DNA of 37,236 bases, taken from the NCBI GenBank assembly GCA_017559545.1, contig JAFYRK010000027.1, forward strand, positions 1-37,236, in the 5' to 3' direction. Numbering within the stretch: the stretch's first letter is position 1; each line of letters starts with the position of its first letter. The notes below the pieces were generated by a model that worked only from the letters and a program-made list of their open reading frames with translations, was not told the origin of the DNA and did not search any database. The translations under genes and the position numbers were made by a program. Below are positions 25,898 through 33,906 of this stretch, piece by piece. The DNA is from Bacteroidales bacterium (GTDB lineage Bacteria > Bacteroidota > Bacteroidia > Bacteroidales > UBA932).

Positions 25898-27577
25898 ATG
25901 AAATTCGATATATTCATAAGCTATTCCAGAAAAGACTTCGATGAGGTCTCCTCTATCCTTGAGTTTCTCAAGACGTCTATTCCAGGACTGACATACTGGT
26001 TTGATATTGATGGTATTGAGAGCGGTGATGAATTTGAGGAAAAGATTATATCTGCTATTGATAATTCAGCATATGTGTTGTTCGCTTTGTCTGAGAATTC
26101 CATTTCATCAGTATGGACCAAGGATGAGGTGATGTATGCTAAAAATACAGACAAGAAGGTCATACCACTTCTTCTCAAAGGAGCTGAGATGAAAGGATGG
26201 TTTCTGTTTAAGTTTGGTCGTGTTGATTGTATTGATACGACTAATTCACTCCAGATGGAGAAGCTAATTCAGAATCTGTCATCTTGGTTAGGTAAGACAG
26301 GCGTGTCTGAAGCTGCTGTGATTCCTGAACAGCCGACATTACCGCCAAGATCTTCACAGCCTGAAAATGCTGATGCACCATTATGTCCTTGTGGCAGCGG
26401 AAAACCTTTCAGGGAATGTCATGGAAAGACCGCTTCGGCAGTTCCTGTTAAAAATCTGAGAGTCGGAGACTTCTATGATGATGGTGAAAAGAAGGGAGTT
26501 GTCTTTTGGGTGGATGATAGTGGACGTTATGCTAAAATTATAAGTCTGGATCAGGCTAAGCTGCAATGGTGCACATATGCAGAAGAAGGCAATAAGGTGG
26601 TTACCGGTGCACTCAATGAGTATGATGGAATGCAGAACCAGCAGGTGATTTCCCGAATACCGGGTTGGCAAAATAAATACCCTGCCTTTGCATGGTGCGC
26701 TGAACGTGGGGCAGGATGGTATCTTCCTGCTGCAGAGGAACTTGCTGGATGTATAGTAGGCAAGCATACCCTGAACCTTGTTAACCAGACGTTAAACCAG
26801 AGAGGAGGAGAAATCATCAAGACAAGTTTCTGGGGTACATGGTTCTGGTCATCGACAGAAGCTAAGAAACTGAACAGGGCAAAATATGTCATCAGTGACT
26901 ATCAGGTAGATTTTTGCGACAAGACATTCGACAATTATGTCCGCGCAGTAGCCATGGTAGATCTCGGTGTAACAAAAGCCCCTGAAATCAAGGTCAATAC
27001 TCCGGAGGTTCCGGAAGCCAAACCAGAAAAACCTACCCAGGATAACCGTATGCCGGGTCAGCGTAAATGGCGTATTGGAGACTATTATGACGTTGATGGA
27101 AAGAGGGGAGTTGTGTTCTGGGTTGACGAGACCGGAGAACATGGCAAGATTGTGAGTATGCGCGAAGACTGCAGACAATGGTGTGACAAGAACGAATATG
27201 CGAAGAGGATAGCTACCGGTGCGCATGATCATAGTGACGGAGCATGTAACCACGATCTCATATGCAGGACATATGCTTATTTCGGCTCTTATCCTGCGAT
27301 TGAATGGTGTCGTAATTTAGGTGAAGGATGGTACTTACCTGCGATTGAAGAGTTAAAGCAACTCTTGCTGAAGGATTCGGTATATTTCACGGTTAATGCA
27401 TCATTAGTGCAAAATGCCGGTGACCCATTATCGGAAAAGAGGACAGATAGTCTATATTGGTCATCTACTGAGGCAGATGTTCTTATCTATGCCATGCTTT
27501 TTAACATGAGGGATGGTAAGGTCGTCGAATATTATAAGCACGAAGCTCATCGTATCCGTGCTGTGTCCGCTTTTTAA
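25898..27577 (+). CDS. TIR domain - SEC-C - tandem DUF1566-like protein
   Basis: A 559-residue cytoplasmic protein, no signal peptide. Residues 1-~130: TIR domain with box 1 FDIFISYSRKD, the FDIDGIESGDEFEEKI loop and the SxxxxSxWxxxE motif (SENSISSVWTKDE, Glu77) in which Glu is the catalytic residue of TIR NADases. Residues 161-176: SEC-C zinc motif (C163, C165, C174, H175). Then two copies of a ~165-residue DUF1566/Lcl-type domain, ~188-356 and ~396-559, each with GDxY...GVVFWVD, GWYLPAxEEL, WSSTEA and RAVxxx. Such domains have a C-type-lectin-like fold, so they may recognise a ligand and switch the TIR. Codon use is AT-richer than neighbours. It lies 21 bases after murB. Defence role is inferred. 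Confidence 0.8.
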   Translation: MKFDIFISYSRKDFDEVSSILEFLKTSIPGLTYWFDIDGIESGDEFEEKIISAIDNSAYVLFALSENSISSVWTKDEVMYAKNTDKKVIPLLLKGAEMKGWFLFKFGRVDCIDTTNSLQMEKLIQNLSSWLGKTGVSEAAVIPEQPTLPPRSSQPENADAPLCPCGSGKPFRECHGKTASAVPVKNLRVGDFYDDGEKKGVVFWVDDSGRYAKIISLDQAKLQWCTYAEEGNKVVTGALNEYDGMQNQQVISRIPGWQNKYPAFAWCAERGAGWYLPAAEELAGCIVGKHTLNLVNQTLNQRGGEIIKTSFWGTWFWSSTEAKKLNRAKYVISDYQVDFCDKTFDNYVRAVAMVDLGVTKAPEIKVNTPEVPEAKPEKPTQDNRMPGQRKWRIGDYYDVDGKRGVVFWVDETGEHGKIVSMREDCRQWCDKNEYAKRIATGAHDHSDGACNHDLICRTYAYFGSYPAIEWCRNLGEGWYLPAIEELKQLLLKDSVYFTVNASLVQNAGDPLSEKRTDSLYWSSTEADVLIYAMLFNMRDGKVVEYYKHEAHRIRAVSAF

Positions 27578-27590
27578 AGGTCGGTAACTA

Positions 27591-27708
27591 TGACTAACCA
27601 CGCAGGTTTTACTAACTAATTGATTATCAATATATTTTGTGGTAACAATGTCTTAGGTCCCTCCTTTAAAGCATTGACTAACGACGGTGGGTTTTATAAT
27701 TAGTTGAA
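27591..27708. repeat. imperfect direct repeat after the TIR gene
   Basis: TGACTAACcACGcaGG...TTTTA...TTGA at 27591-27624 recurs at 27675-27708 (TGACTAACgACGgtGG...). Both copies are also preceded by TTTAAAG (27573 and 27665), the first overlapping the TIR stop codon. The rest of the 241-bp gap to murA is AT-rich and shows no gene. Confidence 0.4.
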
Positions 27709-27778
27709 TGCCAGGTGTTTGTAAGATGAGGTGTTGTTAGTCCGGAGAGGAAGATATGTGGGATTTGACGGAATATTA

Positions 27779-27786
27779 TAAATTTG
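27779..27786 (+). promoter_or_regulatory. likely murA -7 promoter box
   Basis: TAAATTTG matches TAnnTTTG; I see no good TTTG at 19-21 bases upstream. The start site would lie ~28 nt before ATG 27819. Confidence 0.45.
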
Positions 27787-27818
27787 CAGGATAAAGTAAG
27801 AAAAAGACAATAATATAT

Positions 27819-29132
27819 ATGAGTTCATTTATAGTTGAAGGAGGACATAGACTCAGCGGAACTATCAGGCCGCAGGGTGCCAAGAATGAGGCGCTGCAGA
27901 TCATCAGTGCAGTGCTTTTGACTAAGGAACCTGTAAGGATTTCCAATATACCGGAGATTCTGGATATCAAGAACCTGATCCTTCTGCTCGAGGGTATGGG
28001 AGTCAAGGTGACCCGTCATGAGAAAGGAGTGTATACATTCCAGGCAGACGAGCTAGACGGCGACTATATCATGAGCCAGGATTTTGTGAGTAAATGTGCC
28101 AAACTCCGCGGTTCAGTCATGGTTGTCGGACCGCTCTTGGCGCGCTTCGGAAGGGCATATTTCCCTAAACCTGGTGGAGACCAGATAGGTCGTCGCAGGG
28201 TCGATACGCATATTCTCGGTTTCATGAACCTTGGAGCAGCGCAGGAATATGACCACGACATGAAGGCCTTCCACCTCCATGTCCCCGAAGGAAAGACTCT
28301 TGAAGGAAAGTATATGCTTCTTGACGAGGCTTCGGTGACCGGTACGGCAAACATCGTTATGGCTGCATGTCTCGCTAAGGGCGTGACCACCATCTACAAC
28401 GCAGCCTGCGAACCATATCTGCAGCAGCTTTGCCGCATGCTTATCCGTATGGGAGCGAAGATTGACGGTGTAGGTTCCAATCTGTTGACTATTACAGGAG
28501 TAGAGACTCTCTGTGGCACAGAACATACAATCCTTCCGGATATGATTGAGATCGGTTCCTTCATCGCTCTTGCTGCTATGAACAGAAGTGCTCTCACCAT
28601 CAAGGACGTGGCTTATGATGAGCTTGGCATGATTCCGGAGGTCTTCCGCAAGCTTGGAATCAACCTTGAACGTCGTGGCGACGATATCTATGTTCCTGAG
28701 CAGGAAAGCTATGTGATCGATTCGTTCCTTGACGGTTCTATCCTCAATATTGCAGATGCTCCATGGCCGGGACTTTCTCCGGACCTTCTTAGTGTGATTC
28801 TCGTGACAGCGACCCAATGCAAGGGAAGTGTTCTGATCCATCAGAAGATGTTTGAAAGCCGTCTTTTCTTCGTCGATAAGCTTATTGATATGGGTGCGCA
28901 GATCATCCTTTGCGACCCACATAGGGCAGTGGTGGTAGGTCATGACCATAAGTACCAGCTCCGTGCAGGCCAGATGGCATCTCCGGACATCCGCGCAGGT
29001 ATCGCACTTCTCATTGCCGCACTATCGGCCAAGGGTACAAGTATAATCAGCAACATTGACCAGATTGACCGCGGATACGAGGATATTGACGTCCGTCTCA
29101 ACGCTCTCGGCGCCCGCATCACCCGTCAGTAA
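27819..29132 (+). CDS. murA: UDP-N-acetylglucosamine 1-carboxyvinyltransferase, Asp-type
   Basis: First committed step of peptidoglycan synthesis: PEP plus UDP-GlcNAc to enolpyruvyl-UDP-GlcNAc. The 437 residues form the two-domain EPSP-synthase fold: GTIRPQGAKNEALQI (Lys-Asn of the active site), LRGSVMVVGPLLARFG, the flexible loop KPGGDQIGRRRVDTH, and LPDMIEIGSFIALAAM. The loop residue that is Cys115 in E. coli and is alkylated by fosfomycin is Asp121 here. Asp keeps the enzyme active and blocks fosfomycin; the same change is natural in Mycobacterium and Chlamydia. Own promoter likely; terminator shared with the convergent gene. Confidence 0.96.
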   Translation: MSSFIVEGGHRLSGTIRPQGAKNEALQIISAVLLTKEPVRISNIPEILDIKNLILLLEGMGVKVTRHEKGVYTFQADELDGDYIMSQDFVSKCAKLRGSVMVVGPLLARFGRAYFPKPGGDQIGRRRVDTHILGFMNLGAAQEYDHDMKAFHLHVPEGKTLEGKYMLLDEASVTGTANIVMAACLAKGVTTIYNAACEPYLQQLCRMLIRMGAKIDGVGSNLLTITGVETLCGTEHTILPDMIEIGSFIALAAMNRSALTIKDVAYDELGMIPEVFRKLGINLERRGDDIYVPEQESYVIDSFLDGSILNIADAPWPGLSPDLLSVILVTATQCKGSVLIHQKMFESRLFFVDKLIDMGAQIILCDPHRAVVVGHDHKYQLRAGQMASPDIRAGIALLIAALSAKGTSIISNIDQIDRGYEDIDVRLNALGARITRQ

Positions 29133-29137
29133 TAAAT

Positions 29138-29175
29138 GAAAGAAGTAGCGCTTGAATTCAAGTGCTACTTCTTTC
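29138..29175. terminator. bidirectional terminator murA / O-methyltransferase
   Basis: A 38-bp nearly perfect palindrome centred on CTTGAATTCAAG, 19-bp arms with one G-T mismatch, flanked by T-rich on one side (TTCTTTCTT) and A-rich on the other. It lies between convergent genes; the stop codon of the minus-strand gene (29165-29167) is inside the stem. Confidence 0.85.
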
Positions 29176-29839
29176 TTATGACGTTGAGGCCGTCGCGGAG
29201 TGGGAGGATGACTGATTCAACGCGGGGATCGGCGGTGATCATGTCGTTGAAACGGGCTATGCCTACGGTCTGCTTGTCTTGTGGAAGCGGGTCCATGCAG
29301 ACTTTGCCGTCCCAAAGGACATTGTCGGCGAGGATGAGTCCGCCGGGGCGGATCATGTCGAATACGAGTTCATAATATTCGCAGTACTCACGCTTGTTGG
29401 CGTCTATATAGACGATGTCGTACATCTTGTCCGAAAGGACTTCCGAGTCTCCATCAGTCAGACCCATCTCAGAACGAAGACGGACCAAAGTCTCCTTGCA
29501 ATCTCCGATGTGTAGTTCGATGATGTCAGAAAGTCCCGCGCGCTCGAATCCTTCAAGGATAAGGTCTTCAAGTTCATCGTTGAGTTCGAGGGTGTCGAGG
29601 TGACCGTCCGAAGGCAGATGTGTGGCGAGGCAGATAGCAGAGTAGCCTGTGAAGGTGCCGAGTTCCAGGATGCGTTTCGCGCCCGAAATCTGCACGAGGA
29701 TGCGGAGAAGCTCACCTTGAAGTCTGCCTGAAAGCATGCGCGCATGGTTGGTCCTGATATGGGTCTGCTTCTCAACCCAATCCAGAGCCTCACCCTGCTT
29801 GGTGACATGTTCTTCGATGTATTTGTATATCTTTTCCAT
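29165..29839 (-). CDS. class I SAM-dependent O-methyltransferase
   Basis: A 224-residue enzyme of the catechol/caffeoyl-CoA-type O-methyltransferase family (methyltransferase_3). Seen: motif I ILELGTFTGYSAICLA (SAM binding), acidic TLELN, IHIGD-like ELHIGDCKETL, metal-binding DIVYIDANKREYCEYYELV and LILADNVLWDGKV (Asp-Asn of the metal site). Usual length. The bacterial substrate is unknown. Third gene of a minus-strand unit after the secreted protein and the M16 peptidase, parted from the latter by a hairpin run (29862-29934). Confidence 0.9.
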   Translation of the reverse strand: MEKIYKYIEEHVTKQGEALDWVEKQTHIRTNHARMLSGRLQGELLRILVQISGAKRILELGTFTGYSAICLATHLPSDGHLDTLELNDELEDLILEGFERAGLSDIIELHIGDCKETLVRLRSEMGLTDGDSEVLSDKMYDIVYIDANKREYCEYYELVFDMIRPGGLILADNVLWDGKVCMDPLPQDKQTVGIARFNDMITADPRVESVILPLRDGLNVIRKK

Positions 29840-29861
29840 AAATTACTATTATTAATCCCCA

Positions 29862-29934
29862 GTCACTTCGTGACAGCCCCAAGGCATTTCGTCCCTACTC
29901 GGGACGGGCCAAAAATTCTTCGAGCTTTTTGGCC
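29862..29934. repeat. run of hairpins between the M16 peptidase and O-methyltransferase genes
   Basis: Three clear inverted repeats: GTCAC-TTC-GTGAC (29862-29874), CGTCCC-TACTC-GGGACG (29890-29906) and GGCCAAAAA/TTTTTGGCC (29907-29915 / 29926-29934). The last abuts the M16 stop codon, and on the minus strand could end transcription or protect the upstream mRNA end. It aligns base by base with 12907-12977: GCCCC/GGGGC there is GTCCC/GGGAC here. Confidence 0.85.
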
Positions 29935-31170
29935 TTATATATAAATCAATTTAGAAAGGTTTGATGGGGAGAAGATGGTGCGGGCCATTTCGCGGATGTC
30001 ATCGGCAGTTATGCCCTCGACCATCTGTCGGGTTTCCTTACCGCTGTTCAGTTTTCCATATGCCAGCAGTCCCTTTCCCATGGACAGGCACTGTGTCTCT
30101 CCGTTGTCTCCACTGATTGCCATCTGTCCCAGCAGCTGTTTCTTGGCAGCCTTCAGCTTCCTTTCAGAAAGCAGTTCCTCCTGAAGTCTGGCTGTTTCCT
30201 TGTATATCGCCTTGATGCATTTGTCAAGATTGTTCTTGTCACATCCCAGACTTATCGCAACGATTCCTGTATCCGAATACTGAGTGTAGCTGCACTCAAC
30301 CCCGTATACCCATCCGTTCTTCTCACGAAGCAAGGAATTCAGTATTGAGTTGTTCGCCGGTCCACCGAGAATGTTGCATAGCAGTACGGTCGCAAGACGT
30401 TCCCTGTCCTGGTACAACGACGGTGCAAGTCCTCCGATTATGCAGTTCGCCTGATGGTTTCTCTTGCTGAGGGTCACATCAAACGGCTCGGCAGCCAATG
30501 ATGCAGCAATTTCTCCTCCAACTGCTTCAGGAGATGGTGTATAATCTTGGAAATGCTTCTTTGTCAGCTTCAGGATGCTCTTCTCCATCGCCTTCTCATC
30601 TATGTCTGCTACGATAGTGAACGCTATCTTTTCCGGATGGAACTTGTCATGTACAAACTTTAGAAGTTCCTTGCGGGTAATCTTGCGGACCGAAGCTCTG
30701 GTGCCGAGGATATTGCCACTGAGCGGGTGGCCCTTGAACAGCATCTCCTCAAACTTGTCATAGATGTCCTCGGAAGGAGAATCCTTGTATGACTGTATCT
30801 CGTCAATGACTACTCCTTTCTCGGTGTTTATCTCCTGGTCTGGGAATGTCGGGCATGTCACCAATTCGAAAAGAAGGCCGGCAGCCTTTGACAGATCTTC
30901 TTTCAGCACTGTAGCATGGAACACGATCTCTTCCTTGGTGGTGAACGCATTAAGTTCTCCTCCAAGCCTGTCCAGGTAGCCGTTGATCACGGCTGCGCTT
31001 CTGTACTCCGTGCCTTTGAAGATGGTATGCTCGACAAAATGAGCGATTCCGCTGTGGAATCCCTCTTCATCCCTTGTGCCGCATTTAATGCTCAAAGCGC
31101 AGTAGGCCACGGAGGACCCGCTGCGCTTGACGGCATACTGCATGCCACAGTCTGCTTTGCCGGTAATCAT
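29935..31170 (-). CDS. M16 family zinc metallopeptidase
   Basis: A 411-residue inverzincin peptidase of the processing-protease/PqqL type. The zinc motif HxxEH is H44-F-V-E47-H48 (GIAHFVEHTIFKG), the distal Glu ligand is E124 (KGVVIDEI), and the C-terminal inactive half carries GGPANNSILNSLLREKNGWVYGV, in which the Arg/Tyr pair contacts substrate. Length fits a single-chain two-domain member. No signal peptide is seen, so it probably acts in the cytoplasm. Its ATG shares one base with the stop of the upstream secreted-protein gene, showing coupling. Confidence 0.93.
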   Translation of the reverse strand: MITGKADCGMQYAVKRSGSSVAYCALSIKCGTRDEEGFHSGIAHFVEHTIFKGTEYRSAAVINGYLDRLGGELNAFTTKEEIVFHATVLKEDLSKAAGLLFELVTCPTFPDQEINTEKGVVIDEIQSYKDSPSEDIYDKFEEMLFKGHPLSGNILGTRASVRKITRKELLKFVHDKFHPEKIAFTIVADIDEKAMEKSILKLTKKHFQDYTPSPEAVGGEIAASLAAEPFDVTLSKRNHQANCIIGGLAPSLYQDRERLATVLLCNILGGPANNSILNSLLREKNGWVYGVECSYTQYSDTGIVAISLGCDKNNLDKCIKAIYKETARLQEELLSERKLKAAKKQLLGQMAISGDNGETQCLSMGKGLLAYGKLNSGKETRQMVEGITADDIREMARTIFSPSNLSKLIYI

Positions 31171-32015
31171 TATCGGTTTCTGTATGAGTTTATGCGTTTG
31201 ATATCTTCTGGAAGGAATCCGACACCGAACTTTTTGCTGATCTTATGTCTGCTGAAGTAGTAGATTTCGTAAGTCTCGGCATTGATGAGCATCTTATAGC
31301 AATATGAACCCGGATTTGCGCCGGTAGGTGCTACAACATAGCTGACAAGCGTCTTTGGTGTATTCTTGAGGATATAGTCGTCAGCGCTGTCCGCATCTTT
31401 TACCACTATGTCGGAATCAAAGTTCAGGTCCATGAACTCTGTGCTGATCGCCTCGTTAAGGTCGTCCTCGGAGAATACAATCGTCATATTCTTGCCGCGC
31501 TCCATGTTTGTTGAGTAGCCGCTCAGGCCCACATATCCGTGAAGGTCCTTTTCCATAGACTTAAGTGTGTGAGCCTGGATTATATCCAGAAATACAGGAA
31601 GGAATACATACTCTCTTCCTGAAGGGTCTTCCGATGATGCAACAGGCATGTACATCACCTCCATCATAGAGTTGATTGTCGCTCCGGTGCCACCTTTGAG
31701 AAGAGAAAGCATGTCCAGGCCTGGCTCTGATTCCTTCTTGAACTGGCTGCTGGTGGTGATCAGGAAGTAGTAGTCACTGCTGTTGCGATCATTCATGAAC
31801 TCCTCCCATGTGCAGAATTCGTATGGGGAAACTCTCCATCTTGCCTTTACTTCGTCCTGAAGGGCAAGGTCATAGAAATCGTTTCCTGTAAGCACGACCT
31901 TCGTGATTTTCTGGGTAAAGTCGCTGATCTTGACCTTCTTGGTGGTGATCTGGGCCTGTGCGCCTGCAATCATAGGAATAAGCGCTGCAGCAAGGATTAT
32001 CAAAAGTTTTTTCAT
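31170..32015 (-). CDS. secreted protein of unknown function
   Basis: A 281-residue protein with an N-terminal signal peptide (MKKLLIILAAALIPMIAGAQ, likely cleavage after AGA). I start at ATG 32015; a longer reading from 32051 would put 12 charged residues before the signal peptide. The mature part is mixed alpha/beta without motifs I recognise; it has VVLTGNDFYDLALQDEV, a GGTGATINSMMEVMYMP stretch and a C-terminal YKMLINAETYEIYYFSRHKISKKFG segment. No catalytic pattern is apparent. It is the first gene of the minus-strand unit with the M16 peptidase and O-methyltransferase, and faces the palindromic divergent promoter region. Confidence 0.75.
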   Translation of the reverse strand: MKKLLIILAAALIPMIAGAQAQITTKKVKISDFTQKITKVVLTGNDFYDLALQDEVKARWRVSPYEFCTWEEFMNDRNSSDYYFLITTSSQFKKESEPGLDMLSLLKGGTGATINSMMEVMYMPVASSEDPSGREYVFLPVFLDIIQAHTLKSMEKDLHGYVGLSGYSTNMERGKNMTIVFSEDDLNEAISTEFMDLNFDSDIVVKDADSADDYILKNTPKTLVSYVVAPTGANPGSYCYKMLINAETYEIYYFSRHKISKKFGVGFLPEDIKRINSYRNR

Positions 32016-32063
32016 GTCAATATGAGAATCTAGATGTTCAATCGAGGGCAAAGTTACGAAATA

Positions 32064-32122
32064 AGTGCTATATTTGTAAGTTAGCCAACGGTTAACTTAC
32101 AAATATAGCACTGACAAATATA
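32064..32122. promoter_or_regulatory. palindromic divergent promoter/operator, dnaX vs secreted protein
   Basis: Perfect 20-bp inverted repeat, 32064-32083 with 32093-32112, whose loop (GCCAACGGT) can extend pairing by 3. Each arm contains TATATTTG, a match to the -7 box TAnnTTTG: plus strand 32069-32076, minus strand 32107-32100. A third copy faces left at 32122-32115, exactly 15 bases from the second. I see no clear -33 TTTG. Since it lies between divergent genes, a shared promoter or operator fits better than a terminator. Confidence 0.7.
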
Positions 32123-32129
32123 GCAATAT

Positions 32130-33899
32130 ATGAGCCAATATATAGTTTCAGCAAGAAAATATAGGCCTGACTCCTTTGGTACCCTCATCGGACAGGACAA
32201 TATCGCCCAGACTCTCAAGAATTCGATTCTCAGAGGACAGTTGGCGCATGCATACCTTTTCTGCGGTCCTCGCGGTGTCGGTAAGACAACCACTGCACGT
32301 ATTTTCGCAAAGATGATCAACTGTTCCAATCCTTCCGAGGACATGGAACCATGCGGAACATGCGAGTCTTGCCTTTCGTTTGCGGAAGGACGTTCATACT
32401 GTATCCATGAGCTTGATGCCGCATCAAATAATGGTGTCGAGGATATCAAGACCCTCATGGACCAGGTGCGCATACCGCCACAGGTAGGAAGATACAGTGT
32501 GTATATCATCGACGAGGTGCATATGCTCTCGCAGGCGGCGTTCAATGCCTTCCTCAAGACTCTCGAGGAACCACCCGCACACGCCATTTTCATTCTGGCT
32601 ACCACAGAGAAACATAAGATTCTTCCGACCATCCTGTCGCGATGCCAGACGTATGACTTCAACAGGATCACGATAGAGAACATCGTGAGGAACCTGAGGA
32701 TGGTGGCATCAAGCGAAGGCATAACAATCGATGACGAGTCTCTTCATGTGATTGCCCACAAGGCAGATGGCGCAATGCGTGATGCACTTACCATATTTGA
32801 CCAGACAGTGGCCTTCTGTGGTACAGATGTGAAGTATCAGGATGTGCTCCGTAACCTCAATGTACTGGATTATGAGTATAGTTTCTCATTGGTGGATGCT
32901 TTCCTCAAGGGAGACTATCCGTCAGCTCTTCTTGCGTTTGATGAGATATTGACCAAGGGATTCAATGCGCTGCATTTCATCGCAGCACTCTCTTCGCATC
33001 TGCGTGACCTTATCGTCAGCAAGAGTGGTGGACTGGGGGCTCTTCTTGAGCTTCCGGACTCATTGAAGGCACGATATAAGGAGCAGTCAGACAGATGTTC
33101 TCTGCCTTTCCTTTATGAAGCATTGAACATTACAACGACATGTGAGTCGGGATATAGGGCAAGTGTCAATCCTAGGCTTCATATAGAGTTTGCGCTCATG
33201 CGCCTGAGCTTCATCCTTGCCAAGATGCAGGCTCCGGCCGTTCAGCCAGCCGCTCCGGCCCCTGCGGCTCAGCCAGTCCCAACCGTTCAGCCAGCCGCTC
33301 CAGCTCAGCCTGCACCTGCAGTCCAGCAGCAGGCCCCAGCTCCTGTTCAGACCGTTCCAACTTCAGCCCCAGTAGAACAAACTCCAGTAGAATCAGCTCC
33401 AGCAGCTCCTGTTCAGGCACAGCCACAGCGCCGTGAGCGTGCCGCACGTGTCGGTGCTTCCGCAGCATCGGCCAAGTCACTGGTAGATAACGAACCTGAA
33501 GTAAAGAGTGAAGTCGATACAGGCGTAGCGCCTTCAGAGGAATTCCTTAAGGCAAAATGGCCGGAATTGGCGAAGGAGTATGTCTCAAAGCCACGTATGG
33601 CAAGCATGTTGAGCACTACTACCCTTAGAATAGAGGGTGATGACACCAAGAGGACAGTAATCTTCATGGTGGATAATGAAGCACAGAAGGATTGGGTGGA
33701 GAGCAAGCTTCTGCATGACCTGGAAGGCAAGTATCAAAGGATTGTCGGATCTCCAAGAGTGTCTCTGAGGGTTGACGTGGTCCCGCAGGAGGAGGTGAAG
33801 CCTGTGGCATACATGCCGGAAGAAAAGGCGAAGACCCTCATGGAAGAGAATGCTGAAGTGAAAAGTCTTGTCAAGGATCTTGGACTAGACACAAAATAG
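32130..33899 (+). CDS. dnaX: DNA polymerase III subunit gamma/tau
   Basis: Clamp-loader ATPase. The 589 residues hold the AAA+ core: ARKYRPDSFGTLIGQ, Walker A CGPRGVGKTTTAR, zinc Cys set (CSNP...CGTCESC), Walker B/DExx IIDEVHML, sensor LATTEKHKI and LSRCQTYDF with the Arg finger. Domain III follows (to ~365). Residues ~365-430 are a Pro/Ala/Gln repeat-like linker (AVQPAAPAPAAQP repeated). The C-terminal domain (~440-589) is tau-like. I see no clear frameshift signal for a separate gamma product. lptB follows 7 bases later. Confidence 0.96.
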   Translation: MSQYIVSARKYRPDSFGTLIGQDNIAQTLKNSILRGQLAHAYLFCGPRGVGKTTTARIFAKMINCSNPSEDMEPCGTCESCLSFAEGRSYCIHELDAASNNGVEDIKTLMDQVRIPPQVGRYSVYIIDEVHMLSQAAFNAFLKTLEEPPAHAIFILATTEKHKILPTILSRCQTYDFNRITIENIVRNLRMVASSEGITIDDESLHVIAHKADGAMRDALTIFDQTVAFCGTDVKYQDVLRNLNVLDYEYSFSLVDAFLKGDYPSALLAFDEILTKGFNALHFIAALSSHLRDLIVSKSGGLGALLELPDSLKARYKEQSDRCSLPFLYEALNITTTCESGYRASVNPRLHIEFALMRLSFILAKMQAPAVQPAAPAPAAQPVPTVQPAAPAQPAPAVQQQAPAPVQTVPTSAPVEQTPVESAPAAPVQAQPQRRERAARVGASAASAKSLVDNEPEVKSEVDTGVAPSEEFLKAKWPELAKEYVSKPRMASMLSTTTLRIEGDDTKRTVIFMVDNEAQKDWVESKLLHDLEGKYQRIVGSPRVSLRVDVVPQEEVKPVAYMPEEKAKTLMEENAEVKSLVKDLGLDTK

Positions 33900-33906
33900 T
33901 ACGCAC

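Noticed and set aside
25898-27577. Thoeris, CBASS or a retroelement-based diversity system
   Set aside because: No ThsA-like partner, cyclase, reverse transcriptase or template repeat is present in the window; only the single TIR protein can be supported.
28113-28949. 278-residue minus-strand ORF
   Set aside because: Antisense to murA; no domain, His/Ser-rich shadow composition.
32130-33899. Programmed frameshift in dnaX giving gamma
   Set aside because: No A-rich slippery run with a following stem was seen at the end of the ATPase domain.
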